Source: an uncultured Gemmiger sp. (GTDB lineage: Bacteria > Bacillota > Clostridia > Oscillospirales > Ruminococcaceae). Taken from it: 53,856 nucleotides of DNA. The notes below the pieces were generated by a model. It did no database searches. It was not told the origin of the DNA and saw nothing but the letters and a program-made list of their open reading frames with translations. Position numbers and translations under genes: made by a program. The stretch lies in the NCBI GenBank assembly GCA_947629015.1, contig CANRCB010000012.1, positions 1-53,856 on the forward strand, read 5' to 3'. This document shows positions 36,070 to 45,266 of this stretch, piece after piece (the first letter of the stretch is position 1; each line of letters opens with the position of its first letter).

Positions 36070-36669
36070 ATGACGTACGGGTATATCCGCGTTTCCAGCC
36101 GGGAGCAAAACCTGGAGCGGCAGCGCATCGCCATGGAGCGGTCCGGCGTGCCGGAGCGCTTTGTTTATGCGGACATGCAGTCCGGCAAGGACTTTGACCG
36201 CCCGGCCTACCGGCGGCTGGTGCGCAGGCTGAAGCCGCAGGACACCCTTGTGATCAAGAGCATCGACCGCCTGGGCCGCAACTATGAGGAGATACTGGAG
36301 CAGTGGCGCCTGCTGACCAAGGAAAAAGGCGTGGCGGTGACCGTGCTGGATATGCCCCTGCTGGACACCCGCCGGGACCGCGACCTGACCGGCACGCTCA
36401 TCGCCGATATCGTTTTGCAGCTGCTTTCCTACGTGGCGCAGACAGAGCGGGAGTTCATCCGCCAGCGCCAGGCCGAGGGCATCGCGGCGGCAAAGGCGCG
36501 CGGCGTCCGGTTCGGGCGGCGGCCGTTGGAGCCGCCGCCCGAGCTGGCCGCGGTCCGCGCCGCATGGCTGGCCGGCACCGTCTCGGCACGGGGCGCGGCA
36601 AAGCGGCTGGGCGTATCGCGCCAGACCTTTGCGCGCTGGATGCAGAAGGCGGCCCGGGCCGAAAAGTAG
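36070..36669 (+). CDS. Serine recombinase / DNA invertase (Hin/Pin type)
   Basis: The 199-aa protein is the length of Hin-type invertases. The catalytic Ser9 sits in MTYGYIRVSSREQNLERQR. IKSIDRLGRNYEEILEQW carries the conserved Arg residues, and the E-helix region includes YVAQTEREFIRQRQAEGIAAAKARG. A C-terminal HTH (about 170-195: RGAAKRLGVSRQTFARWMQK) binds the crossover site. Its stop codon lies inside the left inverted repeat of the adjacent 219-bp segment, so the protein end stays intact in either orientation. The arrangement points to local promoter inversion for the adhesin gene. Confidence 0.9.
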   Translation: MTYGYIRVSSREQNLERQRIAMERSGVPERFVYADMQSGKDFDRPAYRRLVRRLKPQDTLVIKSIDRLGRNYEEILEQWRLLTKEKGVAVTVLDMPLLDTRRDRDLTGTLIADIVLQLLSYVAQTEREFIRQRQAEGIAAAKARGVRFGRRPLEPPPELAAVRAAWLAGTVSARGAAKRLGVSRQTFARWMQKAARAEK

Positions 36670-36682
36670 AGATTAAATGACA
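36662..36682 (+). repeat. Left inverted repeat of the invertible segment
   Basis: A 21-bp arm beginning AAAAGTAGAGATTAA and ending TGACA. It matches the reverse complement of 36860-36880 except at one position (A versus G at base 16). It contains the TAG stop of the recombinase. Confidence 0.88.
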
Positions 36683-36782
36683 AGGGATGTGCAGTATGTG
36701 CGCCCACCGCGCACATTTCCCCGCCCCCGCGCGGCCCGGCCGGGAAAAATGGCATAATACGCCAAAAATTTTGCGAAATCTC

Positions 36783-36811
36783 TTGTCCTTTTAAGCATTT
36801 TCTGTTAAAAT
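36783..36811 (+). promoter_or_regulatory. Promoter inside the invertible segment, ON orientation
   Basis: TTGTCC (36783-36788) and TAAAAT (36806-36811) with a 17-base spacer, in an AT-rich stretch, directed at the adhesin gene 122 bases downstream. Confidence 0.65.
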
Positions 36812-36859
36812 TATTATGTTTGTAAGTTGGCGGCATGGAAGCTGCCGCCAGGAAAAAAG

Positions 36860-36880
36860 TGTCACTTAATCTCTACTTTT
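36860..36880 (-). repeat. Right inverted repeat of the invertible segment
   Basis: Reads TGTCA..TTAATCTCTACTTTT on the plus strand, the partner of 36662-36682, 20 of 21 positions complementary. Confidence 0.88.
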
Positions 36881-36932
36881 TGGGCCAGGCCGCCCCGCGG
36901 CGGGCACGGCCTGGAGCACGGAGGGAAGAGCC

Positions 36933-39900
36933 ATGAAAATAAAGAACGTCTGGAAGCGCTTTACCGCGGCGGCACTGTGCCTGTGCATGGGGGTGGCGGA
37001 TCTGCCGCTGCCCGCGCTGGCGGCGGAGGGCGACGTGGAATATACCGACGTCTATGTGCAGCACGTCTACCTGAACAGCGATATGTCTGTATGGGAGGAG
37101 GGCCAGATCTATCCTTCCGAGAACCGTGGCAGGAGCCGCTTTACTGTCCACACGGACGGTGACGCGATGCCAAGCTCCAGCGAAAGCTCTTTTGATGAGA
37201 AGAGCGAGTTCTACGGATGCTTTATCGTCCCCCAGGAACAGACCTATTATGATGATACGTTCGCGGCGTACGTGACGGAGCAGTACACCGGTTATGAGAT
37301 CGCCGCCGGCAACGAGGCGGTGGAATTTTACGAGACCGACGGCCATACTTCCAAGGGGCCGCATTTCGAGGTCACGTATAAGTCCAACGTGCAGAACGTG
37401 ATACTCTATCTCTTTTACAGCTACGACGGCCGCACCGTGCTGGGCGCGGACTTCGGCGCGGATCTGGAAGGCGTGGTCGATGCAGGCGAGGACGTTTTGC
37501 TCGTAACGGAGGATAACAAAGAAGCCATCATCCAGGCCGCCGAGAAACACGAGATCGATGCCCTGCAGGCGGTAGAGGTGGGCGACGTCATCTACAACAC
37601 GGGCACGGAGGGCCTGCACACCGAAAAGCGCGTCTCGGCGGACGTTTTGGAGGACGGCCGCACCTTTGACGTGAGCCTTGAATCCTGGTACACCGCCGAC
37701 AGCAACGCGGCGGACGTGGGCTTCATCCTTGACTCTTCCGGTTCCATGGCCTTTGTGCCCAACCCCACCAGTGCCGAGGATGGGCTGACGCTCGTGCAAG
37801 GGGATCAGAGCGACGATAAAAAGTTTAACAAGTTGCGTAAAGATGGCTATAGTGTCACGTATATGGCCCTCCCCTCGGATGAGTTGTTCGTTGACGATGA
37901 CCCTTACCAGACCTTTATGAACCCCGGCAACACGGACAACTCGCCCTTGGCCTATACGGGCTACAGCTATTATGTTTTTGACAGCCGGGAATCGGTCAGC
38001 GAGCTGGTGCCCCTCGCCTACTGGGACGGCACGATGCAAGACGCGACGAACCCCATGAAGATCGGCCTGGTGGGGATGTACCAGTTTGACCGGACGCAGG
38101 AAGGTAGCACCAGGCCATACTTTTTGAAGAATGGAGCTACGGGAGATATAAATAGTTCGAGTGTAGTGGGAGACCATAGCCAGTCCAACAACGATTATAA
38201 ATCAGATAATAACAGCGGAGGAAGTGTTACGCCCGCAAAAGGTTCACTCCAGTTATATTCGATAAACGACGATAGTCCATTTCATTCCACCCTTGACTTG
38301 GACGCAAAGGTCACCGACCCGAAAAACTTCACCATCTCCTTTGCGGTGAGGACGGATGGCACCGGCACGATCAACGCAGAGCTTCATGGTTCCGGCGGTC
38401 CCCAAGCGGAGGATCTGGTGACCATCAAGGGCGCGGACGGCAATGTGCTTTATACCATCCTCCGGGGGACCGCAGGTTCCGGCAATAGCCAGAACCACGT
38501 CCGGTGGCAGAAAAGCGGCGACACCTCTCACCAACATGTAAATCTTTCGTATGCCCTTGGCGGCGATGCATCGGAGCAGAAGTATACGAACTATAGCGCG
38601 AATGCGTGGCGCGTGTTCACTTATGTAGTAGAAAACGGCATCATTACCGCCTATGTGGACGGAGCGCCGGCCGACGTGACGGAGGAACTTGACTTGGGCG
38701 ATGGCCCGCTCAGCTTTACCCTGGGCGGCTCCGACCGGTTTGTGTCCGGCCCCACTCTCCAGATCGACGAGGTGTACATTTACGACGGCCGGGCTTTGTC
38801 GGCCGACGACGTTTCCGAGCTGGTCAATACCATGAATACCCCCGCCGACAACGTGACCGATCCTGTAACGGACAAAAGCGCTGTGGTCGGCGGCACCGAG
38901 ATGAACCTGTATGACTATACCAATTTCAATAGCCTGGCCAAGGATGCGCGCGCCGGCTGGTATTATGTAAACTCCATCGGCGATTATACCGAGATCACGG
39001 CTGCCGATTCCGCCAAGAGCCTCCACGGCCTGACCACAAGAGGCGATAGCAAATATCCCGAGACCATGGGCGGCCGCTCGACGCTGGCCGTGAAGAGCGG
39101 GGACGACGGTATCAATGGCGGGAACACGATCACGGGCGGCGCGGATATCACGCAGACTTCCCCCTGCCTGTTCTATTTTGCCGATGCTGACGAGGATACG
39201 GCCGTCACAGGAGACAAGAACTATAGCGGTTGGAACACATTTGGCTCCGATGACGTGATCCTGCACTGCATCTTCAGCCCCTCCTCGGGCATCGTGCTGG
39301 ATTCACCGGTCTTTGTAAAGCAAAGCAACACCGAGATGTACACCAAGGCGCAAAAGCTCCAGGTGGCCCTGAACACCTTCATCAACCGGCTGCGGGTAAA
39401 CTCCTCCGAGAGCAGGGTCTCGGCCGTGCGCTTCAGTTCGGAGACTTACGGCACGCACCCGGACGAGCTGCTGCTCCAGACCTGGACCAATGACCCGGCG
39501 CAGAGCACCGGCATGATGAACCTGAGCCGCGGCGATGACGTGGAAGCGGGCATGGCCAAGGCCACAGACAACGCCGGCGGCCTTTACAACTACGTGATCA
39601 CCGGCGGCACCTGCGCTTATACCGGCCTGCAGGCTTTTATAACGAAGCTGGCGGATGATACGGCCGTCAAGGACGATGACGCGGGCAAGTATCTTGTCCT
39701 GTTCACCGACGGCCAGGACGATGAGTTGGACGACGCCGGCAAAGCGGTCATGGATACACGGGCCGTGGCGCTTGCCGAGCAGCTGAGAAAAGATTACGAT
39801 TACACGATCTTTACCGTCCGGCTGGTCAGCGGCGATACGGACAGCAGCGGCGCAGGCGGCGAACGGGCGGCGGCGTTTTTGCAGGCTATCGCCGGCAATG

Positions 39901-42900
39901 ATGACAACTACTTTGAGGCGGCGACCGCCGATGATCTGGAAGATGTGTTTGCCAGGCTCATCGACGAGATGCCTTTTAAGCTGACCGGCTATACCGTGAA
40001 GGATTACATCGACCCCCGGTTCGACCTGGTGGCCGATACGGTGAGCGACCCCACCTTCCCCGACGCTGTCAAGACCCGCGAGATCGTCCACCTGCACGAG
40101 GACGGCGTGATCCACATCGGCAAGAGCGACGGGAGCGGTGACCATTACGACCTTAAAGAGGGTGGCCAGGACTTCTATTTCTCCACCGCGGAGAAGAAGG
40201 AGGGCGAAGAGGGATATACCGAGCGCTATACCAGGGCGACCCTGAAATATGATACGGACAAGGGGCTGTATTACCTTGAGTGGGTGGGCCAGAACATCCC
40301 CCTGAGCCGGAAGGGGACGAACAGCCTGTCCGTTTGGAGCGCCGTCGTCACGCTGCGCGCCAAGGAGGATTTCATCGGCGGCAACGCCGTGCTCACCAAC
40401 GGCCGGGAGAGCGGCGAAAACCTGGTGTACCACCCCGATGACACTGACGGCCCCGGCGATACTGCCGGCGCCGACGGTGTGGCGGAGGATCTCCCCTTCA
40501 AGAGTTTCCCGCGCACCGAGGTGAACGTGAAGCCCTACCGTATGACCACAGACCCCACGGTGGACGTGCGCTATCTGGGCGATACCCTGAACCCCAAAGA
40601 CGCGTTGAAGGGGCTGTTCGGCAGCGCCTCCGGCGAGATACAGGATCTGGACAACTTTGGCGGCATCGAAGATATGGATGCCTGGAAAAACCGCGATGGC
40701 AGCGGCTATTACTACGAGTATGCCATGCGGTATTTGCAGGCAAACCACGGCGCGTATACCGGGGAGACCCTGGACGAGGATTTTGGCAAATTCCTGGACG
40801 ATATCCTGGCCAGCCCCGAGGGGGTCACGCTGCCTTACAGCTTCCTGCCCGCCGTGGCCGCCGGCGAGGGGCATGAACACGGCACCCAGACGGGCGGCGA
40901 ACCCTACCAGGGCGACGTGATGGGGTCCATCACCTACAAGTGGGAGGCCGTGCACGGCGACGGCTTTGACGGCAGCACCGCGGACGGCGCGCCCGCGCGC
41001 ATCACGGACAAGACCCCCAAGCGCTATATGCTGACGGTGGCCTACGCGCCCGCAGACGTTGCGGCCCGGCGCACCGAAGAGGAAGAGCTCTTCGTCGACA
41101 CGGAGTTCGAGACGAAGCTCGAGGCCCCCAAGGCCAAGGCCCCCGTGGGTGAGGCGGCGGTGGCGCCCACACCGGCCAAGGCCGTGCACACCACCTATGT
41201 GGTAAACGGCGAGTTGGCGGTCAAGGTGCGCGCGCCAGCCAGCGCGCTCAAGGCGGCGCTTGAAGATAACGGCGGTACGCTCACGCTCACGGCGGAGGTG
41301 ACAAGGCCGTTTGTCGGCGACTTTAACGAGCAGATCGTCTGTACGGTCAACAGCGCGGATGTCAGCAGCGATTCCGGCATGGTGGATCTCTATTTCACCG
41401 GCGAAAATCTGCAGGGCCTGCCCATGGGCTATTACAGGATACGCCTTGCTTCCGGCACAAACGCCCTGTTCGCGGATCTTTCCCCGGCGGCGGATGCCTG
41501 CTATACGGCGGACACCTTCCCCGGCGGCGCCTTCCCCACCGGGGACGACGCGGCCGCCTACATCGCGCCGGGCGGGCAGAACAGCATGGACGTCGGCTTC
41601 TATCTTGGCGGGCCGGCGGGCGGCGTCGGCGTTGACAGCGCCGCGATGGCGGAAAACCTGGCCCAATGGGTGGACAAACAGCTTGAAGGCACACTGCGCA
41701 CCGAGCAGGTGCAGGACGAGTTGAATGCAAAGGCCCTTGACCCCACCGTTGTGCCGGCGGGTGAGATCGGCCTGAAGAGCGAGCTGTACGCGCGCCTTGG
41801 CATGGCCGAGGCCGGCGTCCTCATCGACCCGCCGGTGACCCTCACGCTCAAAACGCGCAAGACGCTCACGGTCGAAAACGGCCCGAGTGCGGAGTTGGTC
41901 GGGTTCACGTTCCGGCTGACGCCCGACGCACACAACCCCTCCGGCGACCCCGTGCCCCACGGCGGGCGCACCGCCGCGGTGACCTTTGGGGCGGGCCTTA
42001 CGGATACATCCGCCACGGCGGACGTTGTGTTCGGCGCGCTGGAATACAGCCGCCCCGGCACCTATACCTATACGCTGGCCGAGGAGACGGCGGATGACGA
42101 CACGGCCATCACATATGATGACCGCGCTTACACCGTGACGGTCACGATCGATTTCGACGGCACCACCACGGTGGCGGTCGACGATGTTTCCGTTACGCCC
42201 ACCGCCGACGGCGAGCGGAGCTATACCCTTGACCTCAGCGAGACGGCGCCGTTTGCAAACACCTATACCGTCCCGACGCCGCCGACACCCGTCGACGTGA
42301 CGCTGACCGCCCACAAGACCCTGGACGGGGGCGCGCCGGCAGAGAACCTCTTTGATTTCCGCCTGCAAAGCGACGGCGGCACCTCGCTGACGGCGCAAAA
42401 CGATGCCGCTGGGAATATTTCCTTTGAGGCCGAATATACGGCGGCCGGCACCTATACCTACACCCTCTTTGAGCAGCCGGGCAGCGGGAATTATCTGTAT
42501 GACAACAGCGAGCATCGCGTTGCGGTGACCGTCACGGAAGCCGACGGCAGCCTGGCGGTCGACACGGTCACGCTGGACGACGCGGCCGTGACGCCCGGTA
42601 CGCCGGGAACGTATGACCTCGGCGTCACATTTGCCAACGAGACCGTCGCAGCGCCGGGCCAGGCCTACATCACGGGCACCAAGCTGTTTGCCAACGAGGA
42701 CGGCAGGAAGGAGACCTTTACCTTCCGGCTGGAAGCGGGCGAGTTTACGCCCGCGGCCGCGCCGGCGATGGCCGCGAGCCTGGCCGCCCCCGAGGCGGAA
42801 GCCGCTGCCGATGCCCTGACCCTGCCCGAGACGGAGACGCTCCCTGCGCCGGAGGCTGTTTCTGAGGTGGAGGTTGCTTTTGAGACGGAGGCTGCCCCTG

Positions 42901-44747
42901 AGCCGGAGGTCTCCCCTGCCCCGGACGCTGTCCCCGAGCCGGAGGTTGTTCCTGAGCCGGAGGTTGTTCCCGAGCCGGAGGTTGTTCCCGAGCCGGAGGC
43001 TGTCCCTGAGGCGGAGGCCTCCCCTGCCCCGGAGGCTGTCCCCGAGCCGGAGGTGCTTGCCCAGCCCGATATGGGGGCGCCCATCCTTTCCGTGCCGGGT
43101 GTGCCGGAGGAAGAAAGCGGCATCGCGCCTTTGGCGGATACCCCGGTCTTCCCCATGCCGGCGGACGCCCAGGTGACCACGGACGGCAGCGGTGTGTTCC
43201 GGTTCGGCCCCATTCAATTTGAGCAGGCCGGCACCTATACCTATACCGTCTCTGAGGTGCCGGGCACAGCGGCCGATATTTATTACGACAAATCGACCTA
43301 TCAGATCACATTCACGGTCACGGAGGATAGCGGCGGCGTCTTGCAGGTCGCCGCGCCCACGGTCACGATGAACGACGCAGCGACGGGCGGTTCCCTCCTG
43401 TTCCTCAATGCGGCCATCAGCAAGGCCAGTGCTCAGGACGGCGAAACCGTCGAGGAGAACGACAGCATCCTCTACAACGTGAGCTGGGCCAACTTTACCA
43501 AAACGGGGGCAGATGTCGCCGTCAAGGAGCTGTTCGACCCCGGCGTCGATCTGCGGAAAGTCAAGTTCATCGGCGCATTCCCGGACGAGTTCGAGCAGGA
43601 CGACAACCAATACACCTGGACCTTTGCGGAGGTCGAGCCCGGCGACGCCGGCGCCATGGACATCACGGTCCGGGTGAATGAGGACGCCGCGCTCAACTGG
43701 GATTATGTCGCGGCCCCGGACGGCACGCTCAAGGCCGAGCTGGCCGAAGGGCTGGAAGCGGTCCCCACGGTGCACAACCAGGCAAGCGTGACGTGCAATG
43801 GCATAACGGTGCTGACGCAAAAGGTGAGCAACGTTGTGCAGCTCCGCGACGCGCCGTTCACGCCGCCGACAGCCGACCCCGGTGACTTGATCATCTCCAA
43901 GACCGTTGTTGGCGCGGATACGGACGAAGCCTTTGACTTTACGGTCCTGGTGGCCGACGCCGACGGGGATTATCAGGCCAGGAAAGAGAGCGGCGCCGCG
44001 GCGCAGGACGCCAGCGTGCACTTTACGGGCGGCATGGCGCAGGTCAGCCTCAAGGACGGCGAGAGCATCACCATCCTGGATCTGCCGGCCGGCGCGCTCT
44101 ACACGGTGACCGAGACAAAGGCGGAGGGATATACCGCGGCCTTTACCGGCGAAAGCGGGAGCATCCCCGGCGGCGGCGAGGCGAAGGCGGCGTTCACCAA
44201 CACGAAGCAGGAACCCACGCCGCCCACGCAGACAAAGACCGGCAGCTTGCAGGTGACCAAGACCGTTACCGGCGCAGGCGACACGGCACAGTATTTTGCT
44301 TTTGACATTGAGGTCGCGGGCGCGAACGGCGCCTACGCGGCCACCGGCGACTACAGCGCCGTGACGTTTGCGGACGGGAAGGCGACGCTCCACCTCAAGC
44401 ACGGCGGCAGCGTTACCGTCTCCGGCCTGCCTGCCGACGCGCGCTACACAGTCACCGAGGCGCCCGCCGAGGGGTATACCGTCCGTGCGGACAACGCGTC
44501 GGGGACCATCCCCGCCGACGGTACGGTGACGGCGGCGTTCGTCAACGACAAGCCCGCCCCCGACCAGGAACCCGAGGCGACACCCGCCCCCGGCCAGACG
44601 CCGGGCAACACCCCCGGCGGCACGGGCTCCACACCGCCCCGCACCGGGGACGATGCGCCGCTCCTTCTCTGGCTGGCCGTGCTGGTCGCATCGGGCGCCG
44701 GCCTTGCCGTGCTTCTGGCGCTTCTGATCCGGAAAAAACGCCGGTGA
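36933..44747 (+). CDS. Giant cell-wall-anchored VWA/pilin-domain adhesin
   Basis: The 2604-aa surface protein has a signal peptide (about 1-31, ending PALAAEG). A VWA domain starts with MIDAS motif DSSGS (267-271) and resumes much later with LFTDGQDD (D926), the gap being filled partly by a LamG/concanavalin-like module (about 437-633, ending LQIDEVYIYDGRALS). Then come Spy0128/FctA-like pilin domains (about 1632, 1787 and 1910 onward), the third split by an Ala/Pro/Glu repeat (about 1949-2047), a DUF11-like domain (about 2162-2310), two SdrD-B-like repeats (about 2317 and 2436) and a sorting signal PPRTGD (2568-2573), hydrophobic helix and KKRR tail. Start follows GGAGGG. No sortase gene is in the window. 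Confidence 0.9.
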   Translation: MKIKNVWKRFTAAALCLCMGVADLPLPALAAEGDVEYTDVYVQHVYLNSDMSVWEEGQIYPSENRGRSRFTVHTDGDAMPSSSESSFDEKSEFYGCFIVPQEQTYYDDTFAAYVTEQYTGYEIAAGNEAVEFYETDGHTSKGPHFEVTYKSNVQNVILYLFYSYDGRTVLGADFGADLEGVVDAGEDVLLVTEDNKEAIIQAAEKHEIDALQAVEVGDVIYNTGTEGLHTEKRVSADVLEDGRTFDVSLESWYTADSNAADVGFILDSSGSMAFVPNPTSAEDGLTLVQGDQSDDKKFNKLRKDGYSVTYMALPSDELFVDDDPYQTFMNPGNTDNSPLAYTGYSYYVFDSRESVSELVPLAYWDGTMQDATNPMKIGLVGMYQFDRTQEGSTRPYFLKNGATGDINSSSVVGDHSQSNNDYKSDNNSGGSVTPAKGSLQLYSINDDSPFHSTLDLDAKVTDPKNFTISFAVRTDGTGTINAELHGSGGPQAEDLVTIKGADGNVLYTILRGTAGSGNSQNHVRWQKSGDTSHQHVNLSYALGGDASEQKYTNYSANAWRVFTYVVENGIITAYVDGAPADVTEELDLGDGPLSFTLGGSDRFVSGPTLQIDEVYIYDGRALSADDVSELVNTMNTPADNVTDPVTDKSAVVGGTEMNLYDYTNFNSLAKDARAGWYYVNSIGDYTEITAADSAKSLHGLTTRGDSKYPETMGGRSTLAVKSGDDGINGGNTITGGADITQTSPCLFYFADADEDTAVTGDKNYSGWNTFGSDDVILHCIFSPSSGIVLDSPVFVKQSNTEMYTKAQKLQVALNTFINRLRVNSSESRVSAVRFSSETYGTHPDELLLQTWTNDPAQSTGMMNLSRGDDVEAGMAKATDNAGGLYNYVITGGTCAYTGLQAFITKLADDTAVKDDDAGKYLVLFTDGQDDELDDAGKAVMDTRAVALAEQLRKDYDYTIFTVRLVSGDTDSSGAGGERAAAFLQAIAGNDDNYFEAATADDLEDVFARLIDEMPFKLTGYTVKDYIDPRFDLVADTVSDPTFPDAVKTREIVHLHEDGVIHIGKSDGSGDHYDLKEGGQDFYFSTAEKKEGEEGYTERYTRATLKYDTDKGLYYLEWVGQNIPLSRKGTNSLSVWSAVVTLRAKEDFIGGNAVLTNGRESGENLVYHPDDTDGPGDTAGADGVAEDLPFKSFPRTEVNVKPYRMTTDPTVDVRYLGDTLNPKDALKGLFGSASGEIQDLDNFGGIEDMDAWKNRDGSGYYYEYAMRYLQANHGAYTGETLDEDFGKFLDDILASPEGVTLPYSFLPAVAAGEGHEHGTQTGGEPYQGDVMGSITYKWEAVHGDGFDGSTADGAPARITDKTPKRYMLTVAYAPADVAARRTEEEELFVDTEFETKLEAPKAKAPVGEAAVAPTPAKAVHTTYVVNGELAVKVRAPASALKAALEDNGGTLTLTAEVTRPFVGDFNEQIVCTVNSADVSSDSGMVDLYFTGENLQGLPMGYYRIRLASGTNALFADLSPAADACYTADTFPGGAFPTGDDAAAYIAPGGQNSMDVGFYLGGPAGGVGVDSAAMAENLAQWVDKQLEGTLRTEQVQDELNAKALDPTVVPAGEIGLKSELYARLGMAEAGVLIDPPVTLTLKTRKTLTVENGPSAELVGFTFRLTPDAHNPSGDPVPHGGRTAAVTFGAGLTDTSATADVVFGALEYSRPGTYTYTLAEETADDDTAITYDDRAYTVTVTIDFDGTTTVAVDDVSVTPTADGERSYTLDLSETAPFANTYTVPTPPTPVDVTLTAHKTLDGGAPAENLFDFRLQSDGGTSLTAQNDAAGNISFEAEYTAAGTYTYTLFEQPGSGNYLYDNSEHRVAVTVTEADGSLAVDTVTLDDAAVTPGTPGTYDLGVTFANETVAAPGQAYITGTKLFANEDGRKETFTFRLEAGEFTPAAAPAMAASLAAPEAEAAADALTLPETETLPAPEAVSEVEVAFETEAAPEPEVSPAPDAVPEPEVVPEPEVVPEPEVVPEPEAVPEAEASPAPEAVPEPEVLAQPDMGAPILSVPGVPEEESGIAPLADTPVFPMPADAQVTTDGSGVFRFGPIQFEQAGTYTYTVSEVPGTAADIYYDKSTYQITFTVTEDSGGVLQVAAPTVTMNDAATGGSLLFLNAAISKASAQDGETVEENDSILYNVSWANFTKTGADVAVKELFDPGVDLRKVKFIGAFPDEFEQDDNQYTWTFAEVEPGDAGAMDITVRVNEDAALNWDYVAAPDGTLKAELAEGLEAVPTVHNQASVTCNGITVLTQKVSNVVQLRDAPFTPPTADPGDLIISKTVVGADTDEAFDFTVLVADADGDYQARKESGAAAQDASVHFTGGMAQVSLKDGESITILDLPAGALYTVTETKAEGYTAAFTGESGSIPGGGEAKAAFTNTKQEPTPPTQTKTGSLQVTKTVTGAGDTAQYFAFDIEVAGANGAYAATGDYSAVTFADGKATLHLKHGGSVTVSGLPADARYTVTEAPAEGYTVRADNASGTIPADGTVTAAFVNDKPAPDQEPEATPAPGQTPGNTPGGTGSTPPRTGDDAPLLLWLAVLVASGAGLAVLLALLIRKKRR

Positions 44748-44754
44748 TACCGCA

Positions 44755-44804
44755 GCATAAAATACGGCGGACAGCCCCAACAGGCTGTCCGCCGCATTTT
44801 ATGC
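44755..44804. terminator. Terminator after the adhesin gene
   Basis: Nested perfect stems: GCATAAAAT/ATTTTATGC outside and CGGCGGACAGCC/GGCTGTCCGCCG inside (loop CCAACA, T-rich right arm), 8 bases after the stop codon. Confidence 0.88.
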
Positions 44805-44939
44805 CAGGGAAAACCGCCGGTATTCTCCCCTGCCGGGAAAAGGCGAACCGGACGTGCCGTTTATGCACAGCGCATCGCCGCGGTCTGCCAGCTGTATGCG
44901 TGCGGCGATAGGCAGGCGGTCATCCAGCACTTTCCCTGC

Positions 44940-45160
44940 GACATTATAAAGTTTTGGGATATCCGTTCCCCCGACCGGTGGCACACGTTCACCACGGTGA
45001 TGCTGCAAAACGGCGTGGACACGAAAACACCTTTTATACCATGGAGATACCGAGGCACCCCCCGACCGTGCTCACGCTGGCCGTGTACAGCCATGGCTCC
45101 GGCCAGATGCAGCAGCAGGCGGCGGATAAGATGGGGAGCTTTATGCAGGGGATTATTTGA
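44940..45160 (+). pseudogene. Decayed tyrosine recombinase (integrase) C-terminus
   Basis: One frame reads WHTFTTVMLQNGVDTKT (from 44979), matching the HxF(A)TxMLxxGVDxKT segment of phage/ICE integrases. After a shift, another frame reads LTLAVYSHGSGQMQQQAADKMG to the stop at 45160, matching the TLDxYxH (catalytic Tyr) tail. The Met-Leu-Gly-His segment between is garbled. No N-terminal part is visible before the adhesin terminator. A remnant of an old integration event. Confidence 0.65.
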
Positions 45161-45226
45161 AAACAATTATCATACCCGGTTTATATGGGGACGGAAGAAA
45201 TAATAAGTTCAATACCATTATGAACC

Positions 45227-45257
45227 AAGGACTGCCGCGGATACCGCGACAGTCCTT
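45227..45257. terminator. Hairpin terminator downstream of the esterase gene
   Basis: AAGGACTG (45227-45234) pairs with CAGTCCTT (45250-45257) with an inner CGCGG/CCGCG stem. TTTTT follows on the plus strand; it lies 10 bases beyond the esterase stop codon. Confidence 0.6.
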
Positions 45258-45266
45258 GACTTTTTC

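Larger units (their letters stand above)
36662..36880. promoter_or_regulatory. Predicted invertible promoter segment (phase switch)
   Basis: The 219-bp segment has 21-bp inverted ends and a 177-bp interior. It lies between a serine recombinase gene and the adhesin. The interior holds a plus-strand promoter (36783-36811) that now faces the adhesin, a small hairpin ATGTGCG/CGCACAT (about 36699-36717) on the recombinase side, and GGCGGCA/TGCCGCC (about 36829-36850) on the adhesin side. No convincing promoter was seen facing the other way, so inversion should switch the adhesin off. Confidence 0.78.

Noticed and set aside
36699-36760. GGCATAATACGCC as an opposite-facing promoter in the invertible segment
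   Set aside because: It gives a TATTAT -10 on the minus strand, but no acceptable -35 hexamer lies 16-18 bases upstream.
39303-44780. 1825-codon minus-strand open frame opposite the adhesin
   Set aside because: Antisense shadow of a GC-rich repetitive gene; no domain resemblance, and no promoter or ribosome site fits it.
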